A stretch of 64,000 nucleotides of DNA. Origin: Clostridium drakei. GTDB lineage: Bacteria; Bacillota; Clostridia; Clostridiales; Clostridiaceae. A program made the position numbers and the translations under genes. Below, piece after piece: positions 44,812 through 53,080 of this stretch. Within the stretch, counting starts at the first letter, position 1; every line of letters starts with the position of its first letter. The DNA lies in contig NZ_JIBU02000012.1 of assembly GCF_000633595.2 (NCBI RefSeq), positions 127,574 through 191,573 on the forward strand, read 5' to 3'. The notes beneath the pieces were generated by a model. That model ran no database searches. It was not told the origin of the DNA and worked only from the letters and a program-made list of their open reading frames with translations.

Positions 44812-44831
44812 AGTGTACAAGTAGGTACACT
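44812..44831 (+). repeat. Short hairpin in the spacer between hyfC-like and hyfE-like genes
   Basis: AGTGTAC (44812-44818) pairs with GTACACT (44825-44831) around the loop AAGTAG. It lies between two AAGGAG-like sites and before the hyfE-like start. It may be an RNA-stability or translation element. The loop does not meet the ANTAR rule (G at position 3, not 4). Confidence 0.35.
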
Positions 44832-44854
44832 AGATATAGAAAGGAGAATAAAAA

Positions 44855-45466
44855 ATGTTACAGCTTTTACTTGCTATTATAATATTATCTGGGATTTTAA
44901 TATGCGGACTTAGAAGAGTTAAGCTTTTAGTATTAAGCTTTGCATTTCAATCCCTTGCCATAACTTTTATATGTATTATTTTAGGATATAATACAAAAGA
45001 AGTTCATTACTACATAATGGGACTTTTAACCTTAATAATAAAGGTAATTATAATACCTTATATAATAAACAAATCTACTAGATATTTAAAAGTAAAAAGA
45101 GAATTAGATTTGATTATAAATGCAGTTAATTCCTTTGTACTTTCAGGTTTCTTTATAATAATTGTTTTTGCTTTCTTTAGAAATTATAATAATACTTATT
45201 TAAAAACAGCAGTGTTTTTGGCACTTGTTGGTGGAACCCTTATGATAGGTAGAAAAAAAGCAATTACTCAAATGATAGGTTTTTTAACTATAGAGAATGG
45301 GATTATTTTATTTGAAATGTCAGTAGTAAAGCTTTCACTTATTTTAGAAGCTTGGATGGCCCTAGAAGTTTTAGTTCTTGCTCTTCTTATGGGAATAATG
45401 ATATTTAATATTAATAAAACCTTTGACACTATAAATACAGACTACCTTTCAAATTTAAAAGAATAG
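44855..45466 (+). CDS. HyfE-type (NuoK-like) membrane subunit
   Basis: A 203-residue protein of about six hydrophobic segments. LLAIIILSGILICGLRRVKL and YYIMGLLTLIIKVIIIPYI resemble HyfE/EhaF-like subunits that combine a NuoK-like half with extra helices. GFLTIENGIILFEMSV carries the buried Glu in the family's membrane path. AGAAAGGAG precedes the ATG. It follows a 126-base spacer and precedes the second antiporter subunit by 10 bases. Confidence 0.85.
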   Translation: MLQLLLAIIILSGILICGLRRVKLLVLSFAFQSLAITFICIILGYNTKEVHYYIMGLLTLIIKVIIIPYIINKSTRYLKVKRELDLIINAVNSFVLSGFFIIIVFAFFRNYNNTYLKTAVFLALVGGTLMIGRKKAITQMIGFLTIENGIILFEMSVVKLSLILEAWMALEVLVLALLMGIMIFNINKTFDTINTDYLSNLKE

Positions 45467-45476
45467 AGGTGAGAAA

Positions 45477-46937
45477 ATGATATTATCTATATGTGCAACT
45501 GTATTTGCAGTAGTTATTTTATTAAACATACTTCTTAAAAGTATGAAAGCAATATCTATTTTAACAATTTTAAATATGGTTATGCTTGCCGCAGTTTCGC
45601 TAGTATTTTATAGAAATCTTAAATTACAGGATTCACTTAATTTTTGTAATAATTTAATATACATAGATAGTTTAAATATAATTCAGTTAATTTTAATAAG
45701 CACTATATCGTTAGTTGCAGCATTATATTCTCATAAATACATAGGAGAAGAAATACATAATGGTTCAATAAGTATTAATTTTGCTAAAATTTATTATTTC
45801 TTATTTAATTTATTTGTATTATCAATGATTGCAGTTGCAATAAGCAACAACATAATATTAATGTGGATAAGCCTTGAAGCAACCACTCTTTCCACAGCAT
45901 TTTTAATTGGTTTTAATAGGCATAAGCTTTCATTAGAAGCTGCATGGAAATATATTATTATTTGTTCTATTGGTATAGTACTAGGTTTGATAGGAATAAT
46001 TTTATTTATTTATTCATCTGGAGATCCTTCTAATAAGGTTTTAAATTGGACATACCTTGTTAAAAACTATTCTCTACTAAATAAGAGTATAGTTAAATTT
46101 GGTTTTTGTTTTATTTTTGTAGGTATTGCCACAAAAGCTGGACTTGCTCCAATGCATACCTGGCTTCCAGATGCTCACAGTGAAGCGCCATCTCCAATTA
46201 GTGCTATGATGTCTGGAGTACTTTTAAATCTTGCACTTTATGTAGTCTTAAGATTTTATATAATAGTTAAACTCATAAGCGGATTGGAAAAAATGAAATA
46301 CTTATTTATAGTATTTGGATTAATATCCTTGATTATATCAGCCTTCAGTATATTAAATCAAAAGAACTATAAAAGATTATTAGCTTTTTCTTCTGTAGAA
46401 AATATGGGGATTATTACATTAGGTTTTGGTATAGGTGGACCAATTGCTTTGTACGGTTCAATGCTTCATTCTATTATACATGCATATGGAAAATCACTGT
46501 TATTTTTGATATCAGGTAATATATTAAGTGTTTATAAAACAAAACGTATAGATAGGGTAAATAATTTAATAAAAACAATGCCTATAAATTCAGTGCTTTT
46601 GATTTGCGGGATTCTTGTTATAACAGGTATACCACCATTTCCATCATTTTTTAGCGAATATAATATACTTGCTGCATCAATAAAAAATGGTCATTATCTT
46701 GTATGTGGTATTTATGCTTTATGCCTTCTTATAGTTTTTGCAGGCTTTTTAAAAGTTTTTATTAATATGATATTTAGCGATGATAAGGACTTTAATACAA
46801 GAAGTGAAAAGGATAAGGAAAATATAATTCCACTAATTATTATATTTTTCATAATAATTATTCTAAGTTTTTTCTCTAGATACGAAATAGCTTCATTAAT
46901 TAATAAAGCTGTTTTAATTATTAATTCTATGCAGTAA
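45477..46937 (+). CDS. HyfF/NuoN-type antiporter subunit
   Basis: A 486-residue polytopic protein. FVGIATKAGLAPMHTWLPDAHSEAPSPISAMMSGVL holds the conserved Lys, His and Asp of the channel, and FSSVENMGIITLGFG follows. The chain is a second antiporter-like subunit beside the one at 41980. GAGGTGAG precedes the ATG. Two antiporter-like subunits are expected for Hyf or Ehr complexes and would allow pumping of more than one ion per electron pair. Confidence 0.9.
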   Translation: MILSICATVFAVVILLNILLKSMKAISILTILNMVMLAAVSLVFYRNLKLQDSLNFCNNLIYIDSLNIIQLILISTISLVAALYSHKYIGEEIHNGSISINFAKIYYFLFNLFVLSMIAVAISNNIILMWISLEATTLSTAFLIGFNRHKLSLEAAWKYIIICSIGIVLGLIGIILFIYSSGDPSNKVLNWTYLVKNYSLLNKSIVKFGFCFIFVGIATKAGLAPMHTWLPDAHSEAPSPISAMMSGVLLNLALYVVLRFYIIVKLISGLEKMKYLFIVFGLISLIISAFSILNQKNYKRLLAFSSVENMGIITLGFGIGGPIALYGSMLHSIIHAYGKSLLFLISGNILSVYKTKRIDRVNNLIKTMPINSVLLICGILVITGIPPFPSFFSEYNILAASIKNGHYLVCGIYALCLLIVFAGFLKVFINMIFSDDKDFNTRSEKDKENIIPLIIIFFIIIILSFFSRYEIASLINKAVLIINSMQ

Positions 46938-46967
46938 CAAGTTTATTAATAGAAGGATGTGAAAATA

Positions 46968-48548
46968 GTGAACATTGACTTATTTAAAGAAGAATTAAGC
47001 AATCTTAAATATAATAGTGAAATTAAAAACAAGAATGAAATTTATGTGGACGTTGAAATTTCACATGTTAAATCGTTAATTAGCTTATTTTTAGTAAAAT
47101 ATAAATTAAAATTTATTGCGCAATTTTGTGTTGATAACAGTAATGAAGAAAATGCTCAAAATGATTTTATGATTAATATTATACTTTCTAATAGTAAGAA
47201 AAGGTATTTTGTAATAGTACGGTACAAGACCCAAGAAGAAATTAAAACTTTCCAGGATATTTTGTTCCAAAGTCATTTATTTGAAAGAGAAATGTGTGAC
47301 CTATTTGGTTTGAAAATAAAAGATGGTATAGATACTAGGAAAATTGTTAAACATGAAAAGTGGCCTGAGGATGTATATCCATTAAGAAAAAGTTTCCCTT
47401 ATGGTGCTAAATTACAAGAAAAAAATGAAATTTTGCCTTATAAATGCAAGGAAGCTTTTGGAGATGGAGCTTATCAAATATCTGTAGGACCTGTGCATGC
47501 AGGCATAATTGAACCAGGACATTTTAGATTTAGTGTTATAGGTGAAGCTATTGAAAATCTAGAACTCAGGTTTAATTATAAGCATAGGGGAATAGAAAAG
47601 ATTTGTGAAAATGTAGATGCAAATAAGCTTAATCTTGTATTTGAAAGAATGGCATGTGAATCCTCTGCAGCTTATGCTGAAAGTTATGCTCTTTTAGTTG
47701 AAAAGTTGTTATCTTATGATATACCTCAAGAAATAAAGGCATTAAGAGTGGTGCTTTTGGAATTAGAAAGAATATATAATTTTTTAGGTGATATATCCGG
47801 TATATGCGTGGATATTGGATTTAGTTATCCTGCTAAAAGGTTTGGAGCTTTTGGAGAACAAATTCACAAGCTTTGCGAAAGAATAACTGGAAGCAGGTTT
47901 ATGAGAAATGTTATTATTCCCTGTGGCATAAATATAGATTTTACAAAGGAACATATTGAAGATATTAAAAAGACTTTAAATGGTATGAAGAAGAGAATGG
48001 ATGAGATTATAGAAATCACATTGAATTCTGTTTCCTTTTTAGATAGAGTTGAAAATACTGGGATAGTACGTAATAAAACTGCTAAAAAACTTTATATGAC
48101 TGGTATCAGCGGGAGAGCTTCTGGAATTAATTATGATGTTAGAAAGAGCTTCCCATATGAAATATATGGAATTCTAAAAAAGAGTAATAATACCCTTGAA
48201 ATTGGCGGCGTTTTTGAAAGGTACAAGTTAAAAATTAAAGAAATTTATGATGCTTATAATTTTATTTTTGCTTCATTAGATCTTATAAATAAAGACATTT
48301 TAAAAACCAAAACTGAATTTAAGTTAGTAGAGGAAACAGAAGCACTTGCTGCTGTGGAAACAGTAAAGGGTGAACTTATTGTGTATGGTAAGGTTGGTAA
48401 AGATAATAAATTCAATAGAATTTATTTTAAAACACCTTCCGTTACTAACTGGAATGGTTTAACTTATGCAGTGCTTGGAGAAATAGTACCAGATTTTCCT
48501 TTGTGTAATAAGAGTTTTAATATGTCTTATTCTGAAAATGATAAGTAG
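46968..48548 (+). CDS. Fused NuoC-NuoD (HycE-like) large subunit without Ni-Fe ligands
   Basis: A 526-residue peripheral subunit: a NuoC-like N-terminal domain (about 1-130; ends LFEREMCDLFGLKIKDGIDT) is fused to a NuoD/HycE-like domain. Hydrogenases require RxCGxCxxxH in this place; here Arg227 is followed by Met-Ala229-Cys230-Glu-Ser-Ser-Ala-Ala-Tyr-Ala-Glu, so the first ligand Cys is Ala, and the second Ser. The C-terminal DPCxxC motif is also missing: the protein ends DFPLCNKSFNMSYSENDK (Cys513 only). So the Ni-Fe site cannot form as usual. GTG 46968 with GGA and GGATGTGA upstream. This matches Ehr complexes rather than hydrogenases. Confidence 0.9.
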   Translation: MNIDLFKEELSNLKYNSEIKNKNEIYVDVEISHVKSLISLFLVKYKLKFIAQFCVDNSNEENAQNDFMINIILSNSKKRYFVIVRYKTQEEIKTFQDILFQSHLFEREMCDLFGLKIKDGIDTRKIVKHEKWPEDVYPLRKSFPYGAKLQEKNEILPYKCKEAFGDGAYQISVGPVHAGIIEPGHFRFSVIGEAIENLELRFNYKHRGIEKICENVDANKLNLVFERMACESSAAYAESYALLVEKLLSYDIPQEIKALRVVLLELERIYNFLGDISGICVDIGFSYPAKRFGAFGEQIHKLCERITGSRFMRNVIIPCGINIDFTKEHIEDIKKTLNGMKKRMDEIIEITLNSVSFLDRVENTGIVRNKTAKKLYMTGISGRASGINYDVRKSFPYEIYGILKKSNNTLEIGGVFERYKLKIKEIYDAYNFIFASLDLINKDILKTKTEFKLVEETEALAAVETVKGELIVYGKVGKDNKFNRIYFKTPSVTNWNGLTYAVLGEIVPDFPLCNKSFNMSYSENDK

Positions 48549-48556
48549 GTGATGAA

Positions 48557-49309
48557 ATGAAGTTTTTATTAGATAGAATAAAAAATGGAAAAGATACAGT
48601 TAAAAATCCTCTTATGGATAATCCATATAGCTATGGAAGAATAGAAGTTTGTAATGATAATTGTACAGGCTGCGGCAAATGTGTACAGGAGTGCTTGGTT
48701 GATGCTATTTCCATTAGAAAAGATACTGAACATAACAAAGTTAATACAGATAAAGCATTTGATATAGAATTAGATTTTAAAAAATGCATTTATTGTAATA
48801 ATTGTGTTGATGCATGTTCTTATAAAGCATTAAAGAGAAGTAATGATTATAAAATGGCAAGCATTGAGATATTAGGACAGGAAGTTAAAGAAAAAATATA
48901 CAGCAAATTTAAAAGATCCTTGGTTTTAAGATCTGTTGATACAGGGTCTTGTAATGGATGTATGATGGAAGTATCTAATACACAAAATACCTACTATGAT
49001 TTATCAAGATATGGTATTAAGTTTGCTGCATCTCCAAGACATGCTGATGGAATAGTGGTTACAGGTCCTGTTACTTTAAACATGAAGGAAGCATTAATAA
49101 AAACTTATGATGCTATTTCAGACCCTAAGATTGTTATAGCAGTAGGCAGCTGTGCTTACAGTGGAGGCATATTTAAGGATGGATACAGCATTTGTGAAGA
49201 TTTAAATGAAATATTGAAAGTTAACCTGGTTATACCAGGCTGTCCACCATCTCCACAGGCAATACTTTATGGAATGCTTAAAATTATGAACAAATTAAAT
49301 GAAGAGTAA
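48557..49309 (+). CDS. Fusion of 2x[4Fe-4S] ferredoxin (HyfH/HycF-like) and NuoB-like small subunit
   Basis: A 250-residue protein. Residues 25-95 contain two ferredoxin clusters: CNDNCTGCGKCVQECLVDAI and KKCIYCNNCVDACSYKA. From about 115 it is a NuoB/HyfI-type small subunit with the proximal cluster ligands in SCNGCMMEVSN, GSCAYSGG and PGCPPSP, all present. In E. coli Hyf these two parts are separate genes (hyfH and hyfI). The fusion gives a direct electron path from the ferredoxin clusters to the N2-type cluster next to the large subunit. ATG start with GTAGGTGATG upstream. It ends the operon before a terminator. Confidence 0.9.
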   Translation: MKFLLDRIKNGKDTVKNPLMDNPYSYGRIEVCNDNCTGCGKCVQECLVDAISIRKDTEHNKVNTDKAFDIELDFKKCIYCNNCVDACSYKALKRSNDYKMASIEILGQEVKEKIYSKFKRSLVLRSVDTGSCNGCMMEVSNTQNTYYDLSRYGIKFAASPRHADGIVVTGPVTLNMKEALIKTYDAISDPKIVIAVGSCAYSGGIFKDGYSICEDLNEILKVNLVIPGCPPSPQAILYGMLKIMNKLNEE

Positions 49310-49322
49310 ATAATACAAAGTT

Positions 49323-49378
49323 AAAGCTGGAATAACCTAAAACTAACGGTTTATACCAGCTTTTATTTTTAACAACAA
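49323..49378 (+). terminator. Terminator of the Ehr-like operon
   Basis: AAAGCTGG (49323-49330) pairs with CCAGCTTT (49366-49373), followed by TATTTTT. The following 49381-49521 is AT-rich with no ORF seen. Confidence 0.75.
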
Positions 49379-49521
49379 AAATTGAAGATCAGGTTGCTAT
49401 AAATTTTTGTTATAAAGTAAGTCATTTATAAATTTAAATCCCAGCGCTCTTTTCTAAAATATCTTTTCCCCAAGTTGTATTTTCATGAGTTTGTGTTATT
49501 TTAAAAATTATAATTTTGCTA

Positions 49522-49552
49522 TTGACTTAAAGTGCACTTTAAGTGATATGAT
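49522..49552 (+). promoter_or_regulatory. MerR-type promoter with 18-bp palindrome
   Basis: TTGACT at 49522-49527 and TATGAT at 49547-49552 are separated by 19 bases. CTTAAAGTGCACTTTAAG (49526-49543) is a perfect palindrome inside the spacer. Overlong spacers with palindromes are what MerR activators bind and twist. Confidence 0.85.
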
Positions 49553-49624
49553 TTTGTTATTGGGAGACAAGATAGTATAAATGATCATTTAAGGCAGCAT
49601 AAGGAAAGTGGGAGGGATTTTAGC

Positions 49625-50005
49625 TTGGAATTAGAAATAAGTGAAGTATCAAAGATAACTAAATTAAAAGCACATACCCTTAGATATTATGAGGATATTG
49701 GATTAATTAGAGATATAAAGAGAAATTCTGCAGGAAAAAGAGTTTATAGTGAACAGGACTTAAAATGGCTTGAGGTAATAAACAGGCTTAGGGCAACAGG
49801 AATGAATATAGCTAAGATGAAAGAATATGCAAACTTAAGGCATATGGGAGATGAAACTATTACAGAAAGAAAGAATATTATGGAAGAACATTTAAAATTT
49901 ATAGAACAGCAAATTGAAAAATTGCTAGAAGCAAAGGATTATGTTGCAAGAAAAGTTCAAATTTATAGTGAGATGGAGGAAAAAATTAATGAAAGAAGAG
50001 ACTAG
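49625..50005 (+). CDS. MerR-family regulator
   Basis: A 126-residue MerR protein. The winged helix begins ISEVSKITKLKAHTLRYYEDIGLI and KRVYSEQDLKWLEVINRLRATGM, followed by a dimerising coiled coil (about 85-115). The length and absence of a Cys-rich C-terminus resemble AdhR/NmlR-like regulators of aldehyde or redox stress. TTG 49625 lies 8 bases after GGAGGG. It overlaps the next gene by 17 bases, forming a two-gene unit, and its own promoter shows the typical 19-base spacer. Confidence 0.9.
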   Translation: MELEISEVSKITKLKAHTLRYYEDIGLIRDIKRNSAGKRVYSEQDLKWLEVINRLRATGMNIAKMKEYANLRHMGDETITERKNIMEEHLKFIEQQIEKLLEAKDYVARKVQIYSEMEEKINERRD

Positions 50006-50783
50006 ATTAGAAAGAGGATATGGAAAATTACAAGAAATTGATGGAAAAGCAGGTGAAGAGGTAAAAAATAGTTTAAATGATATATCGCCTGATTTAGTAA
50101 AATATATGATTGAATATTCCTTTGGAGACATATATTCAAGGGATGGATTGGATTTAAAATCAAAGGAAATTGCTGTTGTTGCATCACTAACAGCACTTGG
50201 AAATGCAGAGCCTCAATTAAAGGTTCATATAAATGGAGCGCTAAATGTTGGATGTACGATCAATGATATAAAAGAAATAATACTTCAAATGTCAGCATAT
50301 TCTGGTTTTCCAACATGCATAAATGCTATGAATGCATTAAAGGATGTTTTAAGTGAACGTGAAAAACAAGGAATAAAAGATTCTATAGGGAAGGAGGCAA
50401 CAAATAAAATTTCTCCTGAGGATAGATATGAGGTTGGTGCAGCTGAACTTTCAGAATTAGATGGCAATCAAGTAGAAATTCTTGAAAATGCATATAATAA
50501 TTTTTCACCAGATCTTGTGAAATTAGTAGTGCAAAGTTATGCAGATATTATTTCAAGAAATAATTTAAATAAGAGATATAGGCAAATTGCTACTATTGCT
50601 GCATTAACTGCTTTAGGCAATGCTAAGTCTCAATTAAAATTTCATATTAATGCAGGACTTAATATAGGGTTAACAGCTGATGATGTAAAAGAAATAATGC
50701 TCTTAATGACAATTTATGCTGGTTTTCCATCTGCCATAAATGGGACAAATATTTTAAAAGAAGTGTTACATGAAAGAAAATAA
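49989..50783 (+). CDS. Double carboxymuconolactone decarboxylase-like protein
   Basis: A 264-residue protein with two CMD/AhpD-like repeats (about 15-115 and 150-260). Repeat 1 contains IAVVASLTALGNAEPQLKVHINGALNVGCT and repeat 2 IATIAALTALGNAKSQLKFHINAGLNIGLT. The CxxC pair of AhpD peroxidases is absent: the helix reads GFPTCINAMNA in repeat 1 and GFPSAINGTNI in repeat 2. Thus peroxidase activity is unlikely; a lactone or decarboxylase-type role is possible. ATG 49989 is nine bases after GGAGG. Start inside the merR gene. Confidence 0.85.
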   Translation: MKEETRLERGYGKLQEIDGKAGEEVKNSLNDISPDLVKYMIEYSFGDIYSRDGLDLKSKEIAVVASLTALGNAEPQLKVHINGALNVGCTINDIKEIILQMSAYSGFPTCINAMNALKDVLSEREKQGIKDSIGKEATNKISPEDRYEVGAAELSELDGNQVEILENAYNNFSPDLVKLVVQSYADIISRNNLNKRYRQIATIAALTALGNAKSQLKFHINAGLNIGLTADDVKEIMLLMTIYAGFPSAINGTNILKEVLHERK

Positions 50784-50799
50784 TTTAAAAGGATTAAAG

Positions 50800-50837
50800 A
50801 GCCTCAGTCTTATGAAAATTAAAGACTGAGGCTTTTT
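50800..50837 (+). terminator. Terminator after the CMD-like gene
   Basis: AGCCTCAGTCTT (50800-50811) pairs with AAGACTGAGGCT (50822-50833), followed by a T-run. It also lies at the end of the convergent reductase operon. Confidence 0.82.
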
Positions 50838-50872
50838 AAGTAAACTTTTATTCTTTTACTAATAAACAGTTA

Positions 50873-52330
50873 TTATTCTTCAACAAGATATGTTTTAATG
50901 TATTCTACAGCACTATTACCTGATATTCTTCCACTGTTCAAAGCAAAACCTAGAGAATTTCCAGGTAGTACAAAAGCATAATCAGGATTATATAGTGAAT
51001 TAGCATCAGTTCCAGCAGCATAAAGTCCCTTTATAACATTTAAATCATCATTAAGAACTTCAGTATTATAGTTTATTTTTATACCGCCAGCACTTCCATA
51101 TGCACTTAAACCAAGTTTTAATGCATAATATTTAGAACCTTTAATTGGTAATAAGTATTTAGGATTTTTATGGAATAACTCATCTTTTGAATTACAATAA
51201 GAATTATAAGTTTCAATGGTATTTTTTAAGTTTTCTGCATCAATGCCAGTTTTTTCAGCTAACTCTTCTATAGAATCAGCAATAAATAATACATCACTAC
51301 CATTTTTCTTTGCTTCTTCTTCTTCTTGTCTAAAATAACTCATATCCATACCAGAAGTAACAACATTTATAAGATCCAAGCCTTTTTCTTCATAGTGCTT
51401 GATTATTTCTTCATCTAATATAGAATATGCAATTTTCTTTTTTTGTTTTTCAATAGCATTTGCAGTAAATACAGGATTTTCTATAACTTCTTCATTTATA
51501 AATCTTTCACCATCTAAGTTAACTAAAAGATTAGGTTGGCGGAAAGGTAACTCTATAGGAGCATATCCACCAGTATTAGGAGCAAAGAAGACCATTTCCA
51601 TAGTCATAAAATCCTTTGAAGCACCAGCGTCCCATGCCATCTGAATTCCATCTCCAGTTAATCCAGGAATTCTATATGAGAACAAGTCTTTTCCCCATTC
51701 AAGTCCAACATGCTCTTTAATGAAATCTGGGTTATCGCCAAATCCACCTGTACCAATGATAACTGCACCAGCATATACTTCTAATTCACCATCTTTATCG
51801 TTAGCTGTTACACCAATTACTTCGTCTTGATCTTTAATAATACTCTTTACAGGTGTTTCTAATAATATTTTAACGCCTAATTCTTCTGCTCTTTCAGTCA
51901 TAATTTTAATCATAGTAGCAGCTGCACGAAGTCCTGGTTTTCCAGTTTTAGGTTTAACAATATGCCAAGTTGCTTCTGAACCTGGAAAGTATTTTGAAGG
52001 TAATGCGAATTCTACTCCCATGTTTTCTAACCATTCAATAGTTCCTGCTGATTGCTCTAAATATCTTCTTATCAATCTTGCATCTGATCTCCAGTGAGTA
52101 TATTCCATGAACTTATTAAATGCTCTATCAACAGAGATATCTATAAGTCTTTCTCTTTGCATTCTTGTTTCAACACCAAGAGGTCCCATTGCCATGTTAG
52201 CACATCCACCTGTAGTATTAGCTTTTTCAAGTATCATTACTTTTGCACCTTTTTCAGCAGCAGTAATTGCTGCTGCAAGTCCTGAAGCTCCTCCACCAAC
52301 TACAACTACGTCTGTTTCAAATTCTCTCAT
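50873..52330 (-). CDS. FAD_binding_2 flavoprotein reductase, not a canonical fumarate reductase
   Basis: A 485-residue cytoplasmic flavoprotein. The N-terminal VVVVGGGASGLAAAITAAEK binds FAD; GERFINEE near residue 275 is shared with succinate dehydrogenase/fumarate reductase relatives. The catalytic HHTMGG block of fumarate reductase is replaced by SAYGSAGGI, and the late motif is PGNSLGFALNSGRISGN, closer to steroid- or enoate-type dehydrogenases. No signal or haem motif. It is the last gene of a three-gene operon with an iron-sulfur carrier. The substrate is probably an unsaturated organic acid or cyclic enone, but this is inference. Confidence 0.85.
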   Translation of the reverse strand: MREFETDVVVVGGGASGLAAAITAAEKGAKVMILEKANTTGGCANMAMGPLGVETRMQRERLIDISVDRAFNKFMEYTHWRSDARLIRRYLEQSAGTIEWLENMGVEFALPSKYFPGSEATWHIVKPKTGKPGLRAAATMIKIMTERAEELGVKILLETPVKSIIKDQDEVIGVTANDKDGELEVYAGAVIIGTGGFGDNPDFIKEHVGLEWGKDLFSYRIPGLTGDGIQMAWDAGASKDFMTMEMVFFAPNTGGYAPIELPFRQPNLLVNLDGERFINEEVIENPVFTANAIEKQKKKIAYSILDEEIIKHYEEKGLDLINVVTSGMDMSYFRQEEEEAKKNGSDVLFIADSIEELAEKTGIDAENLKNTIETYNSYCNSKDELFHKNPKYLLPIKGSKYYALKLGLSAYGSAGGIKINYNTEVLNDDLNVIKGLYAAGTDANSLYNPDYAFVLPGNSLGFALNSGRISGNSAVEYIKTYLVEE

Positions 52331-52377
52331 TTTTTACTCCTCCTTTAATATTGTCATTTATATATTAATTTATATTA

Positions 52378-53064
52378 TTAACTTCTTCTACGCCTTCTAC
52401 CAGCCATTAATCCACCACCATTTTGTGGTTCAGCCTTAAAAGTTCCAACTGGCACTGGCTCTTGTGGAAGTTTAGGTACCACTGCGCCTGCCTTTTGAAT
52501 TGCTGCTTTTTCACATATTATTGTACATTTCCCACATCTATCACAAATATCTGAATTTATTACATGAATCAAATCTTTATCTCCAGCAATTGCCTTTTGA
52601 GGACACTCCTCTTTACACTTATTACAGCCATTACATTTTTCTGGTGCAATATAGTAACTGAAAAATTTCTTACATATTAAAGCATCACATCTTTTTCTTT
52701 TTATATGTTTTTCAAACTCTTCCATTCCTTCTTCAATTATTTCTTTAGTAATTTTTCCAACTTCTTTACCATAATCACAACATGATCCTATGGTTAGATC
52801 ATCTGATATTTCAGTTAAAATCTCAATATCGCCATCACGTCCTTTGCCCTCAGAAATTGCTTCTGCTATTACATTGAGCTGAAGTATTCCTTCTCTGCAA
52901 ATTACACATTCTCCACAACTTGTACGCCTTGTACTGTCAGTAAATTTTTTCATTTTATCAACAGGACATGGATTTTCTGACTGTTTTTTATATTCTTCAA
53001 TTGCAAAATCCTTTATTTCTTCTGAAGATATCTGTTTCCATAACTTTCTTTGAATTAATGCCAT
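52378..53064 (-). CDS. Iron-sulfur electron carrier: NuoF C-terminal-like domain plus two [4Fe-4S]
   Basis: A 228-residue protein without the NADH/FMN domain of NuoF. Residues 30-125 match the NuoF 4Fe-4S module (TRRTSCGECVICREG, then GSCCDYGKEV and KRCDAL). A ferredoxin pair follows at about 150-200 (PEKCNGCNKCKEECPQKA and SDICDRCGKCTIICEKAA). The C-terminus ends GLMAGRRRRRS, an unusual arginine run. ATG 53064 is 6 bases after GGAGTGG; the longer frame to 53181 overlaps the upstream gene and has no site. It likely relays electrons between the FAD subunits on either side of it. Confidence 0.84.
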   Translation of the reverse strand: MALIQRKLWKQISSEEIKDFAIEEYKKQSENPCPVDKMKKFTDSTRRTSCGECVICREGILQLNVIAEAISEGKGRDGDIEILTEISDDLTIGSCCDYGKEVGKITKEIIEEGMEEFEKHIKRKRCDALICKKFFSYYIAPEKCNGCNKCKEECPQKAIAGDKDLIHVINSDICDRCGKCTIICEKAAIQKAGAVVPKLPQEPVPVGTFKAEPQNGGGLMAGRRRRRS

Positions 53065-53080
53065 ACTTTTCCACTCCTTT

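Noticed and set aside
44812-44831. Hexaloop hairpin as a fourth ANTAR target
   Set aside because: The loop AAGTAG lacks G at position 4, there is no second hairpin and no terminator overlaps it.
46968-49309. Functional group 4 [NiFe] hydrogenase or formate hydrogenlyase
   Set aside because: Both Cys motifs that bind Ni-Fe are missing in the large subunit, and no formate dehydrogenase or hyp genes are present.
49989-50783. AhpD-type alkyl hydroperoxidase
   Set aside because: No CxxC motif in either repeat.
50873-52330. Fumarate reductase flavoprotein
   Set aside because: The catalytic HHTMGG segment is replaced by SAYGSAGGI and no haem or membrane anchor partner is encoded.
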